Positions 8,274 through 18,035 of a stretch of DNA of 64,000 bases are shown here, piece by piece. Source of the DNA: Microbacterium sp. C5A9 (GTDB taxonomy: Bacteria; Actinomycetota; Actinomycetes; Actinomycetales; Microbacteriaceae). Location: NCBI RefSeq assembly GCF_022627955.1, contig NZ_JABXGD010000008.1, positions 62,001 through 126,000 of the forward strand, written 5' to 3'. Position 1 is the first letter of the stretch. Each line of letters starts with the position of its first letter. The position numbers and the translations under genes were made by a program. The notes under the pieces are model-generated. The model worked only from the letters and a program-made list of their open reading frames with translations. It searched no databases and was not told where the DNA came from.

Positions 8274-8291
8274 GACCGTCACCTGACGGTC
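8274..8291. repeat. 8-bp inverted repeat before the AI-2E transporter gene
   Basis: GACCGTCA and TGACGGTC separated by CC, ending about 10 nt before the AGGAGG ribosome binding site. It could be an operator or an mRNA hairpin; nothing distinguishes these by eye. Confidence 0.4.
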
Positions 8292-8312
8292 TCCGACTGC
8301 AGGAGGACGCTA

Positions 8313-9446
8313 GTGCTGGGACTGTTCCGACGACCGGAGACGACATCGACGGGGATCGCCCCGCAGAGCGAACCCGGCCTCTGGTCGCGAGGGCTCGGTC
8401 TCGCTGCGACCCGCAGCCTGCAGACACTCGCCGTGCTCGCGTTGGTGGCCGTGGGCGTGCTGGTCATCACCCAGCTGTCCCTCGTGTTCATCCCTGTCAC
8501 GATCGCGCTGATCCTCGCCTCCGCCATCCACCCCCTCGTCGCGTTCATGCGCCGACGGGGCGTGCCGTCGATCCTCGCGACCTGGATCGCCCTGATCGGC
8601 ATCCTCGCGATCCTGGGCGGCGTCGTCTGGGTCATCGTGCTGACCGTGCGCTCGCAGTGGGACGACCTCGTCGAGTCGGCGACGGACGGCATCGCGCAGG
8701 TGACGGCCTGGCTCGACACCCTCCCCTTCGACATCGCGGCGATCGACCTCGACGATCTGTGGGCCAGCGCCGGGGAGTTCCTCACCAGCGCCTCGTTCGG
8801 GCGTGGCGCTCTCGCGGGCGTGTCGGCGACGGCGAGCTTCTTCACCGGACTCGCCCTGATGATCGTCGTCCTGTTCTTCTTCCTCAAGGACGGCCCGCGC
8901 ATCTGGGAGTTCCTGCTGCGCCCGTTCACCGGTGCGAGCTACGAGCGTGCTCGTCGCATCGGCGACAAGACGGTCGACGTGTTCGGCGGCTACATCCGCG
9001 GAACCTCGATCGTGGCCGCTGCGGATGCGGTCGGCATCGGCGTCAGCCTGGCGATCCTCCAGATCCCCCTGGCTCTTCCCCTCGCGGTCATCGTCTTCCT
9101 GACGGCGTTCATCCCGCTCGTCGGTGCGACGGCGGCCGGCATCCTCGCCGCCCTCGTCGCGCTCGTGACCCACGGTCCCCTCGCCGCCCTGATCGTGGTC
9201 GGCATCGTCGTGCTCGTCAATCAGCTCGAGGGCAACTTCCTGCAGCCGGTCGTCATGGCCCGATCGCTCAAGCTGCACGCGCTCGTCATCCTGCTCGCGT
9301 TGACCACCGGCACCATCCTCGGCGGGATCGTCGGTGCGGTGCTGTCGGTGCCGATCGCCGCAGTGGCATGGGGCATCATCACCGTCTGGGACGGCCCGCA
9401 CACCGCGGCGCGCCCCTTCCGCAAGAAGCGGTCCGAGACCGTGTGA
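8313..9446 (+). CDS. AI-2E family transporter (TqsA/PerM-like permease)
   Basis: A 377-residue polytopic membrane protein. GTG 8313 is chosen because AGGAGG lies at 8301-8306; the reading frame extends upstream through the tRNA and is not coding there. The protein has a short cytosolic N-terminus, two helices at about 35-85 with FIPVTIALILASAIHPLVAFMRRRG, a third near 90-112, an extracytoplasmic amphipathic region (about 115-165), and then at least four helices. The conserved C-terminal GNFLQPVVMARSLKLHALVILLA segment is diagnostic of the family. Members export autoinducer-2 or act as Na/H-type or peptide exporters; the substrate here is unknown. Confidence 0.9.
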   Translation: MLGLFRRPETTSTGIAPQSEPGLWSRGLGLAATRSLQTLAVLALVAVGVLVITQLSLVFIPVTIALILASAIHPLVAFMRRRGVPSILATWIALIGILAILGGVVWVIVLTVRSQWDDLVESATDGIAQVTAWLDTLPFDIAAIDLDDLWASAGEFLTSASFGRGALAGVSATASFFTGLALMIVVLFFFLKDGPRIWEFLLRPFTGASYERARRIGDKTVDVFGGYIRGTSIVAAADAVGIGVSLAILQIPLALPLAVIVFLTAFIPLVGATAAGILAALVALVTHGPLAALIVVGIVVLVNQLEGNFLQPVVMARSLKLHALVILLALTTGTILGGIVGAVLSVPIAAVAWGIITVWDGPHTAARPFRKKRSETV

Positions 9447-9534
9447 GACGAGCGGTGGCCGTGCGAACGGCCGCCGCTCGATACTCCTCGCGCGCGCTCC
9501 GGTCAAGCATCTGCCGACGGTGACTCCGCCTTCT

Positions 9535-9540
9535 TATCCT
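9535..9540 (+). promoter_or_regulatory. -10 element for the small acidic protein gene
   Basis: TATCCT, giving an expected start near 9547 and a 24-nt leader with an AGAGGAG ribosome binding site. Confidence 0.4.
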
Positions 9541-9570
9541 GGGGCGACATCGACAGAAGAGGAGACGACG

Positions 9571-9756
9571 ATGTCCACACCCATTCCCCCGCTGGTCCCG
9601 CTGCCCGACGACGGTGACCCGAACGACAGCGTCCCCCGTCAGGAGGTCGACGGAGAACGCGTGCTCGACGAGGACGCCAACCCCGACGAGATCGACAGCG
9701 CCGCCGCCGACCGTCTCGCCGCCGAGAGCGGCGGCGCGGACGACACCGACGCCTGA
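9571..9756 (+). CDS. Small acidic protein, 61 residues
   Basis: A 61-residue protein starting MSTPIPPLVPLPDDGDPNDS and rich in Asp, Glu, Ala and Pro. It has no cysteine, no hydrophobic helix and few basic residues, so it is probably disordered and cytosolic. A good ribosome binding site (AGAGGAG), a likely -10 at 9535 and a strong terminator directly after the stop mark it as a real monocistronic gene. I do not recognise a family. Confidence 0.7.
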   Translation: MSTPIPPLVPLPDDGDPNDSVPRQEVDGERVLDEDANPDEIDSAAADRLAAESGGADDTDA

Positions 9757-9763
9757 ACGACGA

Positions 9764-9791
9764 CGCGGCAGGCTCCGAGGAGCCTGCCGCG
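9764..9791. terminator. Bidirectional terminator between convergent genes
   Basis: 12-bp perfect GC-rich stem (9764-9775 with 9780-9791) with a 4-nt loop, between the stops of the acidic-protein gene (plus) and the 94-residue gene (minus). Confidence 0.8.
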
Positions 9792-9796
9792 TATGG

Positions 9797-10081
9797 TCAC
9801 GTCGCCAGTAAAGGCGGCAGATGCGGGATGACGATGGGCCGCGTCGCGCGGCTCGGATCCTGCACCCGTGCGACCTCTGCGAGCACCTCGAAGGCATTCG
9901 CGTAGCGCACCGCGAGGGGCAGATCACGAAGCCACACCACCTCGACCTCTGTCTCCGCGTATTCGTAGACGCATGCGACCACGTGGCGAGGATCATCCGC
10001 CGCGTAGCGCAGGTCGTTGATCACCCACTCAGACGGCGTGATTCGATTGAGCACGTATCTGGGCTCTGGATCTCCGGACAT
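9797..10081 (-). CDS. Hypothetical protein, 94 residues
   Basis: A 94-residue soluble protein from ATG 10081, with GGAGG seven bases upstream. It begins MSGDPEPRYVLNRITPSEW and has two Val-rich beta-like stretches (HVVACVYEY, EVEVVWLRDLPL) followed by a helix AVRYANAFEVLAEVARV. It may be a small alpha/beta domain. No signal peptide, metal site or known motif is visible. It ends against a shared terminator. Confidence 0.65.
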   Translation of the reverse strand: MSGDPEPRYVLNRITPSEWVINDLRYAADDPRHVVACVYEYAETEVEVVWLRDLPLAVRYANAFEVLAEVARVQDPSRATRPIVIPHLPPLLAT

Positions 10082-10184
10082 TCGATGACCTCCACGACTC
10101 TCTCCCCCAAGATGAATCCTGGGCGAGAGGAGCGGATGCCGGTAGGGCCTTGACAGGTGGATGCAGTCAGGCAGTGCCGGGGCG

Positions 10185-10874
10185 TCAGCCGGTCGGCCGG
10201 ACCGTGAGATCCGTCAGAGCCGCGTCATCGGGCAGGTCGAGCGCGGTGAGGATCGTCGTCGCGACCGAGTCGGGCGCGATGAACCGGGAGGGGTCGTATT
10301 CGCGACCCTCCTGATGATGGACCCGTTCCTGCATCGGCGTCGCCGTGCGCCCGGGATAGATCGACGTGACCCGCACCCCGTGCTCAGCTTCTTCGGCGCG
10401 CAGCGAATCGGCCAGAGCCTTCAGGCCGTGCTTCGAGGCGGCGTAGGCCGACCAGTCCGCGTGCGCGTGCAGCCCTGCGCCCGAGTTCACGAACACGACA
10501 CGCCCCTTCGACATCCGCAGGAGCGGAAGAAGGAGCCGGGTGAGCTCGGCGGGACCGACGAGGTTCACAGCGAGCTGTCGCTCCCACAGCGTCGCCGGAA
10601 GGTCGGCGACCGGACCGAGGTCGACGACGCCCGCCGCATGCACGAGGGAGTCGATGCGCTCGGGCAGAGCCTGCTTCGACAGCGCCCACGACAGACGGCC
10701 GGGCTGCGCCAGGTCGCCGACGATCGTGGAGGCGCCGGGGAACGACGACGCGATCTCCCGTGCACGCCCCGCGTCGCGCGCGAGGAGGACGATCTGATCA
10801 CCGCGATCGAGCAGACGGCGGGCGAGAGCCGCACCGATGCCGGAGCCGGCTCCGGTGATCAGATGGACCGCCAC
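10185..10874 (-). CDS. Short-chain dehydrogenase/reductase
   Basis: A 229-residue classical SDR from GTG 10874. It has the TGxxxGIG cofactor motif TGAGSGIG at 7-14, an NAG-like HAAG near 85, a catalytic Ser in FVNSGAG near 137, and YAASK near 150 as the YxxxK pair. The tail TSIYPGRTATPM is typical of classical SDRs. Upstream in-frame sequence belongs to rsfS and is not used, since this GTG begins 1 nt after the rsfS stop. It is last in the nadD-rsfS operon. Substrate unknown. Confidence 0.88.
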   Translation of the reverse strand: MAVHLITGAGSGIGAALARRLLDRGDQIVLLARDAGRAREIASSFPGASTIVGDLAQPGRLSWALSKQALPERIDSLVHAAGVVDLGPVADLPATLWERQLAVNLVGPAELTRLLLPLLRMSKGRVVFVNSGAGLHAHADWSAYAASKHGLKALADSLRAEEAEHGVRVTSIYPGRTATPMQERVHHQEGREYDPSRFIAPDSVATTILTALDLPDDAALTDLTVRPTG

Positions 10875-10875
10875 G

Positions 10876-11274
10876 TCAGACGCGATCCGAGGCAGCGGGA
10901 TCCGCGGCAGCGGGATCTGCGACCTCGAAGGGAACGACGGGGCAGTCCTTCCAGAGGCGCTCGAGGCCGTAGTAGACCCGCTCCTCCTGGTGGAAGACGT
11001 GCACGATGAGGTCGCCGAAGTCGAGCAGCACCCATCGTGCCTCGGCGCGGCCCTCGCGACGGACGCGCTTGTGCCCGGACTCGATGAGCTTGTCCTCGAT
11101 CTCATCGGCGATCGCGGCGACGTTGCGCTCGCTGTTTCCGGTGACGAGCAGGAAGATGTCGACGAGCGGAAGAGGCTCCGACACGTTCAGGGCGACGAGG
11201 TCTTCACCGCCCTTCGAGACGGCTGCGTCGGCTGCGAGCTGCAGCATCTCTACGGCGGTATCAGGTGACTGCAT
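10876..11274 (-). CDS. rsfS: Ribosome silencing factor RsfS
   Basis: A 132-residue protein of the RsfS/Iojap family, which binds L14 on the 50S subunit and blocks subunit joining in slow growth. Characteristic segments: DLVALNVSEPLPLVDIFLLVTGNSERNVAAIADEI (split here across about 25-60), EARWVLLDFGDLIVHVFHQEERVYYGLERLW at about 79-109. A short acidic Ala/Asp tail follows. It lies directly downstream of the acidic membrane-protein gene (5 nt gap) and in the classical neighbourhood of nadD. Confidence 0.95.
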   Translation of the reverse strand: MQSPDTAVEMLQLAADAAVSKGGEDLVALNVSEPLPLVDIFLLVTGNSERNVAAIADEIEDKLIESGHKRVRREGRAEARWVLLDFGDLIVHVFHQEERVYYGLERLWKDCPVVPFEVADPAAADPAASDRV

Positions 11275-11279
11275 CAGAT

Positions 11280-12401
11280 TCAGAACACATTTCCGGTGAA
11301 GGCCACGATCAGGGCGACGCCCAGCGCGAGCGCGAGACCACCCGCCACGATCGCGAGGATGAGCATGAGTTTGTTGCCCTTTTCGGGGGCCGGCGGACGG
11401 ATGACCTCACCGGCGGGCTTGATGGTGCTGACCGCAGCGCTCGCTGCGATCGGCGTCGGCGAGGATGCGGGCGGAAGTTCTCCATCGATGAGGACGGCAT
11501 CCACCTCCTTGCCGTCGGTCGTTCCGTGAGCGTGACCCTGCGAGCCGAGACCCTTGGGCAGCTCGTATGAGCCCGTGACGAGGATCTCGCCTGTCGACGC
11601 GACAGGCCCCGAGAGCGAGCCGTCGCCGGGTGCGGGGTTGAAGATCAGCGTGTTGCCGCCGCGGTGCTGCGATCCGGCGGAGTCCCCCACGGTGAGCAGT
11701 TCGTCGAACGACGGGGTGAACGGCTTGGCGGGCTCGGCCTCGTCGCGCAGCACACCCTGACCGAAGGTCGAGCTGACGGTGGGGCGTTCCTCTTCGGCCT
11801 CGGCGTCGGACGCCTCGTCGGTGTCGGAATCCGCACGGTCGCCGGACGGCTCGTCGGAGTCGGATCCGTCTTCCTCAGCCGAACCGGGGATCAGCACGAC
11901 GTCCGATGCGTCGTCGACCCGAGCGGAGGCGCTCACCGGGGTGGCCGTGATGTCCTCGTCGTCGAGATCGTCGGCGAGGTCGTCGTCGGCGGGTGCGTCG
12001 TCGGCGGGCTCGCGGTCAGCGGGCGCATCGTCACCCGGCTCGTCATCGGCAGGTGCGTCGTCGCCGGCCGGAGCCTCTTCCGAGATCGCAGCGTCCGCGT
12101 CGGTGGGTGCGTCTGCCGGCGACTCGGAATCCGAACCGGATCGTGACCGCTCGAGTTCGCGCACCTGGCGACGGGTCAGCCTGACGCCGCCTGCGAGGTC
12201 GGCTTCGACGGGGGCCGGCGCGGCCGGGGGCGCGGTCTCTTCCGGCTCCGCGGCCGGCGGAACCGGCGGCGCGGGCGGGGCAGACGCTGCGGCAGCGGCG
12301 GCTTCCTCGGGCGTGATCACGGGCGTGGAACCGGTCAGCCGGATCTCACGCAGCTGCTTTCGCGTCAGCGGACCCTGCCCATGCTGATCCGATGTACTCA
12401 T
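11280..12401 (-). CDS. Acidic, largely disordered protein with C-terminal membrane helix
   Basis: A 373-residue protein. It contains two copies of a short motif, LTRKQLREI at about 12-20 and LTRRQVREL at about 76-84. Between and after these is a long low-complexity region of Ala, Asp, Glu and Pro with DDAPAD-type repeats (about 85-215). A more ordered segment follows ([10 protein letters not shown] to GELPPASS), and the protein ends in one TM helix ([24 protein letters not shown], about 345-368). The topology suggests a tail-anchored cytosolic protein. Its start overlaps the nadD stop by 4 nt. Function unknown; its place between nadD and rsfS hints at coregulation only. Confidence 0.8.
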   Translation of the reverse strand: MSTSDQHGQGPLTRKQLREIRLTGSTPVITPEEAAAAAASAPPAPPVPPAAEPEETAPPAAPAPVEADLAGGVRLTRRQVRELERSRSGSDSESPADAPTDADAAISEEAPAGDDAPADDEPGDDAPADREPADDAPADDDLADDLDDEDITATPVSASARVDDASDVVLIPGSAEEDGSDSDEPSGDRADSDTDEASDAEAEEERPTVSSTFGQGVLRDEAEPAKPFTPSFDELLTVGDSAGSQHRGGNTLIFNPAPGDGSLSGPVASTGEILVTGSYELPKGLGSQGHAHGTTDGKEVDAVLIDGELPPASSPTPIAASAAVSTIKPAGEVIRPPAPEKGNKLMLILAIVAGGLALALGVALIVAFTGNVF

Positions 12402-13000
12402 GCATTGCTCCGATACAGATGATGCTTCGCGATGTATTGAACGACTCCGTCGGGAACGAGGTACCAGACCGGCTCATCTTCGCGGACCCGTGCTCGGCAC
12501 GCCGTCGACGAGATGGAGAGCGCAGGCACCTCGAGCTGGCTGACGTTGTCGCTCGGGAGGCCGTCTGTGCTCAGGATGTGACCTGGACGTGAGACCGCGA
12601 CGAAGTGGGCCAACTCCCACAACTCATCATGGTCCCTCCAACTGAGAATTTGCGCCACGGCGTCCGCTCCCGTGATGAAGAACAGCTCTGCGTCGGGTCG
12701 CGCCTTCTTGAGATCGCGCAGAGTGTCGATCGTGTAGGTCGGACCCTCGCGATCCACATCCACCCGGCTGACCGTGAACTGCGGGTTGGACGCCGTGGCG
12801 ATGACCGTCATCAGATAGCGGTGCTCGCTCGGCGTCACCTCGGCCTTCTGCCACGGCCGACCTGTCGGGACGAAGACGACCTCGTCGAGGTCGAAGGAGT
12901 GCGCGACCTCGCTCGCCGCGACCAGATGCCCGTGGTGGATGGGGTCGAAGGTGCCGCCCATCACACCGATGCGCGCCGGACGCGAGGTCGTGTCGTTCAT
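12398..13000 (-). CDS. nadD: Nicotinate-nucleotide adenylyltransferase
   Basis: A 200-residue NadD, which makes deamido-NAD from NaMN and ATP. The nucleotidyltransferase signature [12 protein letters not shown] is at 15-26 (GxFDPxHxGH), PTGRPWQK near 45 belongs to the NaMN pocket, and ISSTACR near 170 is the C-terminal (S/T)xxxxR motif. Length is normal. It follows the small 74-residue membrane protein by 6 nt and overlaps the next gene in an ATGA. Confidence 0.97.
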   Translation of the reverse strand: MNDTTSRPARIGVMGGTFDPIHHGHLVAASEVAHSFDLDEVVFVPTGRPWQKAEVTPSEHRYLMTVIATASNPQFTVSRVDVDREGPTYTIDTLRDLKKARPDAELFFITGADAVAQILSWRDHDELWELAHFVAVSRPGHILSTDGLPSDNVSQLEVPALSISSTACRARVREDEPVWYLVPDGVVQYIAKHHLYRSNA

Positions 13001-13006
13001 AGGGGC

Positions 13007-13231
13007 CTAGTGGCCGTGTCCTGCCTCGTGGCCGTCCTTGCCGTGCTGCGCGGCCCACGCCTCGGCCTTCGCCGAGTGACGGTTGGCGACGTTCTTGTAC
13101 GACAGCGTCACCAGACCGAGGAACGCGAACAGGATGATGGCGATCACCCCGAAGATCAGCGTCTCTGCCTGGACATTGCCGTGGTGTTCGGTCTCGGCGG
13201 CGACCATCGCGATCTGTGCGACGAGGTTCAT
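13007..13231 (-). CDS. Small one-TM membrane protein, 74 residues
   Basis: A 74-residue protein starting MNLVAQIAMVAAE at ATG 13231. It has one TM helix (LIFGVIAIILFAFLGLVTL, about 25-43) and a His-rich C-terminus (HGKDGHEAGHGH). Earlier in-frame ATG/GTG codons overlap proA and are unlikely. A TAGACT hexamer at 13287-13292 gives a leader of about 49 nt. It precedes nadD by 6 nt and appears to head the nadD-rsfS operon. Function unknown; the His tail could bind metal (speculative). Confidence 0.75.
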   Translation of the reverse strand: MNLVAQIAMVAAETEHHGNVQAETLIFGVIAIILFAFLGLVTLSYKNVANRHSAKAEAWAAQHGKDGHEAGHGH

Positions 13232-13286
13232 CCTGACTCCGTTTCGTGGCTGGCGGGCGGGCGCGCGTGACGCCGCAGCGCCACCT

Positions 13287-13292
13287 AGTCTA
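13287..13292 (-). promoter_or_regulatory. -10 element for the nadD-rsfS operon
   Basis: TAGACT on the minus strand, just after the proA stop (13297). Expected start is near 13280. Confidence 0.4.
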
Positions 13293-13296
13293 GCCC

Positions 13297-14550
13297 TCAG
13301 CCGCGGGTCTGCCCCGCCCCACGCGCCAGCCACTTGGTGCTGGTCAGCTCGGAAAGCCCCATCGGCCCGCGCGTGTGCAGCTTCTGAGTCGAGATGCCGA
13401 CCTCGGCGCCGAAGCCGAACTCGGCGCCGTCGGTGAAGCGCGTGGAGGCGTTCGCCATCACGACGGCCGAGTCCACCTCGGCGAGGAAGCGCTCCACGTT
13501 GCTCGAATCCGTCGTGATGATCGACTCCGTGTGCCCGGTGCTGTAGCGGCGGATGTGGTCGAGCGCGTCGTCGAGGGAATCGACGACCTTCATCGCGATG
13601 TCGAGGCTGAGGTACTCGGTGGCCCAGTCCTCCTCTGTCGCGGGGATCACGTTCGAGACGAGCCCTGCGACGATGTCGTCGCCGTGGATCGCGACGCCTT
13701 CGCTCTGCAGCGCGCTCGCGACCAGAGGAATGAGCCGCGGTGCAGCCTGGCGCAGCACGAGCACGGTCTCGACCGCGTTGCAGACGCTGGGGCGCTGGAC
13801 CTTGGCGTTGACGACGATGTCACGAGCCCAGTCCTCGGGAGCACTCTCGTCGAGGACGATGTGCACGTTGCCCGCTCCGGTCTCGATCACGGGAACGGTG
13901 GATTCGGTGACGACCGTCTCGATGAGGCCGGCGCTGCCGCGCGGCACGAGCACATCGATGAAGCCGCGTCCGTGCATGAGCGCCTTCGCTCCGTCGCGAC
14001 CGAAGTCATCCACGGTCTGGATGGCCTCCGCGGTGACGCCCGCGCCATCGAGCGCGCGACGCATCACCTCGACCAGCACGGTGTTCGACTCCTTCGCCGC
14101 GCTGCCACCGCGGAGGACGACCGCATTGCCGGATCGCAGGGCGAGAGCGGCGATGTCGACCGTCACGTTCGGGCGGGCTTCATAGATCGCGCCGACCACG
14201 CCGAAAGGCACTCTGATCTGCTCGAGCGCCACGCCGTTCGGCATCCGGTGACCGCCGACGACCCGCCCCACGGGATCGGCCAGTGCCGCCACCTGGCGAA
14301 CAGCCGACGCGAGAGCAGCGACGCGCTTCTCGTCGAGCCGCAGCCGATCGATCAGAGATTCGCCGATCCCGTCGGCTCGTCCCCGATCGATGTCGCGACC
14401 GTTGGCCTCGATGATCGACGCGGCGTTCTGCTCCAGAGCCACCGCGATGGCCTCGAGCGCGCGTTCCTTATCGTCGCTCGTGAGTGCGGCGGTGGCGCGG
14501 GACGCCTCTTTCGCGCGCTCCAGGCGCACCTGCGGAGTCTGGTCGGTCAT
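13297..14550 (-). CDS. proA: Glutamate-5-semialdehyde (gamma-glutamyl phosphate) reductase
   Basis: A 417-residue ProA, the second step of proline synthesis. It shows EARPNVTVDIAALALRSGNAVVLRGG at about 126-151, the catalytic Cys in VQRPSVCNAVET near 257, and the C-terminal GAEFGFGAEVGISTQKLHTRGP signature, complete for the family. It follows proB by 9 nt. A TAGACT hexamer, whose TAG is the proB stop codon, lies exactly 6 nt before the ATG and could start a separate leaderless mRNA. Confidence 0.97.
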   Translation of the reverse strand: MTDQTPQVRLERAKEASRATAALTSDDKERALEAIAVALEQNAASIIEANGRDIDRGRADGIGESLIDRLRLDEKRVAALASAVRQVAALADPVGRVVGGHRMPNGVALEQIRVPFGVVGAIYEARPNVTVDIAALALRSGNAVVLRGGSAAKESNTVLVEVMRRALDGAGVTAEAIQTVDDFGRDGAKALMHGRGFIDVLVPRGSAGLIETVVTESTVPVIETGAGNVHIVLDESAPEDWARDIVVNAKVQRPSVCNAVETVLVLRQAAPRLIPLVASALQSEGVAIHGDDIVAGLVSNVIPATEEDWATEYLSLDIAMKVVDSLDDALDHIRRYSTGHTESIITTDSSNVERFLAEVDSAVVMANASTRFTDGAEFGFGAEVGISTQKLHTRGPMGLSELTSTKWLARGAGQTRG

Positions 14551-14559
14551 CCGCCCAGT

Positions 14560-16919
<2,360 letters not shown>

Positions 16920-16927
<8 letters not shown>

Positions 16928-16947
16928 GGGCCGAAGCCCGCCCCGAA
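16920..16947 (-). terminator. Terminator of rplU-rpmA with UUCG loop
   Basis: 12-bp stem (16920-16931 with 16936-16947, one mismatch) closed by a stable TTCG tetraloop on the minus strand, 25 nt past the rpmA stop. Only a short TTT follows. Confidence 0.7.
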
Positions 16948-16972
16948 TCGGATGTCTACTGTCGTGCTGTGA

Positions 16973-17230
16973 TCACTCAGCAGCGGCGACGATGTTGACG
17001 ACCTTGCGGCCGCCCTTCGCGCCGAACTGGACCGCACCGGCGGCCAGAGCGAACAGCGTGTCGTCGCCCCCACGGCCGACGTTCACGCCGGGGTGGAAGT
17101 GCGTGCCGCGCTGGCGGACGATGATCTCGCCGGCGAGAACCTGCTGTCCTCCGAAGCGCTTGACGCCAAGTCGCTGAGCGTTGGAGTCACGACCGTTACG
17201 GGTGGAGCTTGCGCCCTTTTTGTGTGCCAT
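16973..17230 (-). CDS. rpmA: 50S ribosomal protein L27
   Basis: An 85-residue L27 starting [43 protein letters not shown] and [11 protein letters not shown] are all standard. The N-terminus begins directly with the mature AHKKG, so no Firmicutes-type cleaved leader is present. It follows rplU by 18 nt. Confidence 0.98.
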   Translation of the reverse strand: MAHKKGASSTRNGRDSNAQRLGVKRFGGQQVLAGEIIVRQRGTHFHPGVNVGRGGDDTLFALAAGAVQFGAKGGRKVVNIVAAAE

Positions 17231-17248
17231 GTCCTGGTCTCCTCGGTC

Positions 17249-17557
17249 TTACTTGATGCCGGTGATCTTGACGCGCGTGAGCTCCTGGCGGTGGCCCTGA
17301 CGCTTCTTGTAGCCGGTCTTGTTCTTGTACTTCTGGATGATGATCTTCGGGCCGCGGAGGTTGCCGATGACCTCTGCCGTGACCTTGACCTTCGCCAGCG
17401 AGTCAGCGTCGGTGGTCACCGTGGCGCCGTCGACGAGCAGCACTGCGGCCAGCTCGATCTTCTCGCCCTGGGCAGCCTTGACACGGTCGAGCTGAACGAT
17501 CGTGCCGACCTCGACCTTCTCCTGCCGCCCACCGGCGCGCACTACTGCGTAAACCAC
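17249..17557 (-). CDS. rplU: 50S ribosomal protein L21
   Basis: A 102-residue L21 from a GTG at 17557, reading [18 protein letters not shown], with the C-terminal [23 protein letters not shown]. This start gives the normal family length; further in-frame sequence upstream is leader RNA. A well-spaced promoter lies at 17702-17730, leaving a leader of about 138 nt. Confidence 0.97.
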   Translation of the reverse strand: MVYAVVRAGGRQEKVEVGTIVQLDRVKAAQGEKIELAAVLLVDGATVTTDADSLAKVKVTAEVIGNLRGPKIIIQKYKNKTGYKKRQGHRQELTRVKITGIK

Positions 17558-17695
17558 TTCATACCTGTTTCGTTGGGGAGCTCGGGGCTCCGAGAATCTC
17601 ACGGGAAGACTGTTGCTTGCATGCGTCGCGGGCGACGGGTGCGGCTGCAAGACTCTCCGCTCCGACCGTCCAGGACGACGCGGCATGCGCACCAA
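17558..17695 (-). promoter_or_regulatory. rplU 5' leader
   Basis: About 138 nt of transcribed leader between the expected start near 17695 and the rplU GTG. Its length is unusual for this genome, and other bacteria autoregulate L21 through leader RNA. I cannot match a known consensus by eye. Confidence 0.35.
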
Positions 17696-17701
17696 GGGAC
17701 T

Positions 17702-17730
17702 ACTTTACCGGATGCAGGACACTGTGGCAA
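17702..17730 (-). promoter_or_regulatory. Promoter of rplU-rpmA
   Basis: On the minus strand: TTGCCA at -35, 17-nt spacer, TAAAGT at -10. This is the best sigma-70-type match in the window. Confidence 0.8.
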
Positions 17731-17756
17731 AACGTACCGCCTGGTGTGTCCGGCCA

Positions 17757-17762
17757 TAGGCT
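17757..17762 (+). promoter_or_regulatory. -10 element for leaderless DUF4031 gene
   Basis: TAGGCT, exactly 6 nt before ATG 17769. Confidence 0.5.
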
Positions 17763-17768
17763 GTCGTG

Positions 17769-18035
17769 ATGACCGTTCTCGTGGATGACGCCCGCTGGCC
17801 CGCACACGGGCGACTCTGGGCTCATCTCGTGAGCGACGACAACCTGGACGAGCTGCACGCCTTCGCGAGATCGCACGACGTGCCTGCGCGCGCCTTCGAC
17901 CTCGACCACTACGACGTCCCGGAAGAGCTCGTCCCCCGGCTCATCGCCGCCGGCGCGCATCACGTCGACGGCAAGGAGCTGGTCCGGAGGCTCATCGCCT
18001 CAGGACTGCGTATCCCCGCCCGAGACCGGCGCTGA
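17769..18035 (+). CDS. DUF4031 domain protein
   Basis: An 88-residue cytosolic protein starting MTVLVDDARWPAHGRLWAHL, with a conserved HDVPARAFDLDHYDVPEE block at about 38-55. This matches the small DUF4031 family common in Actinobacteria; function unknown. The ATG is preferred over the GTG one codon earlier because TAGGCT lies 6 nt before it. Its last 36 bases overlap the 3' end of the RNase E/G gene on the other strand. Confidence 0.82.
   Translation: MTVLVDDARWPAHGRLWAHLVSDDNLDELHAFARSHDVPARAFDLDHYDVPEELVPRLIAAGAHHVDGKELVRRLIASGLRIPARDRR

Noticed and set aside
7941-8312. A longer N-terminus for the AI-2E-type permease, reading through the tRNA-Ala gene.
   Set aside because: It would translate a tRNA and its terminator; GTG 8313 has AGGAGG and gives a normal family length.
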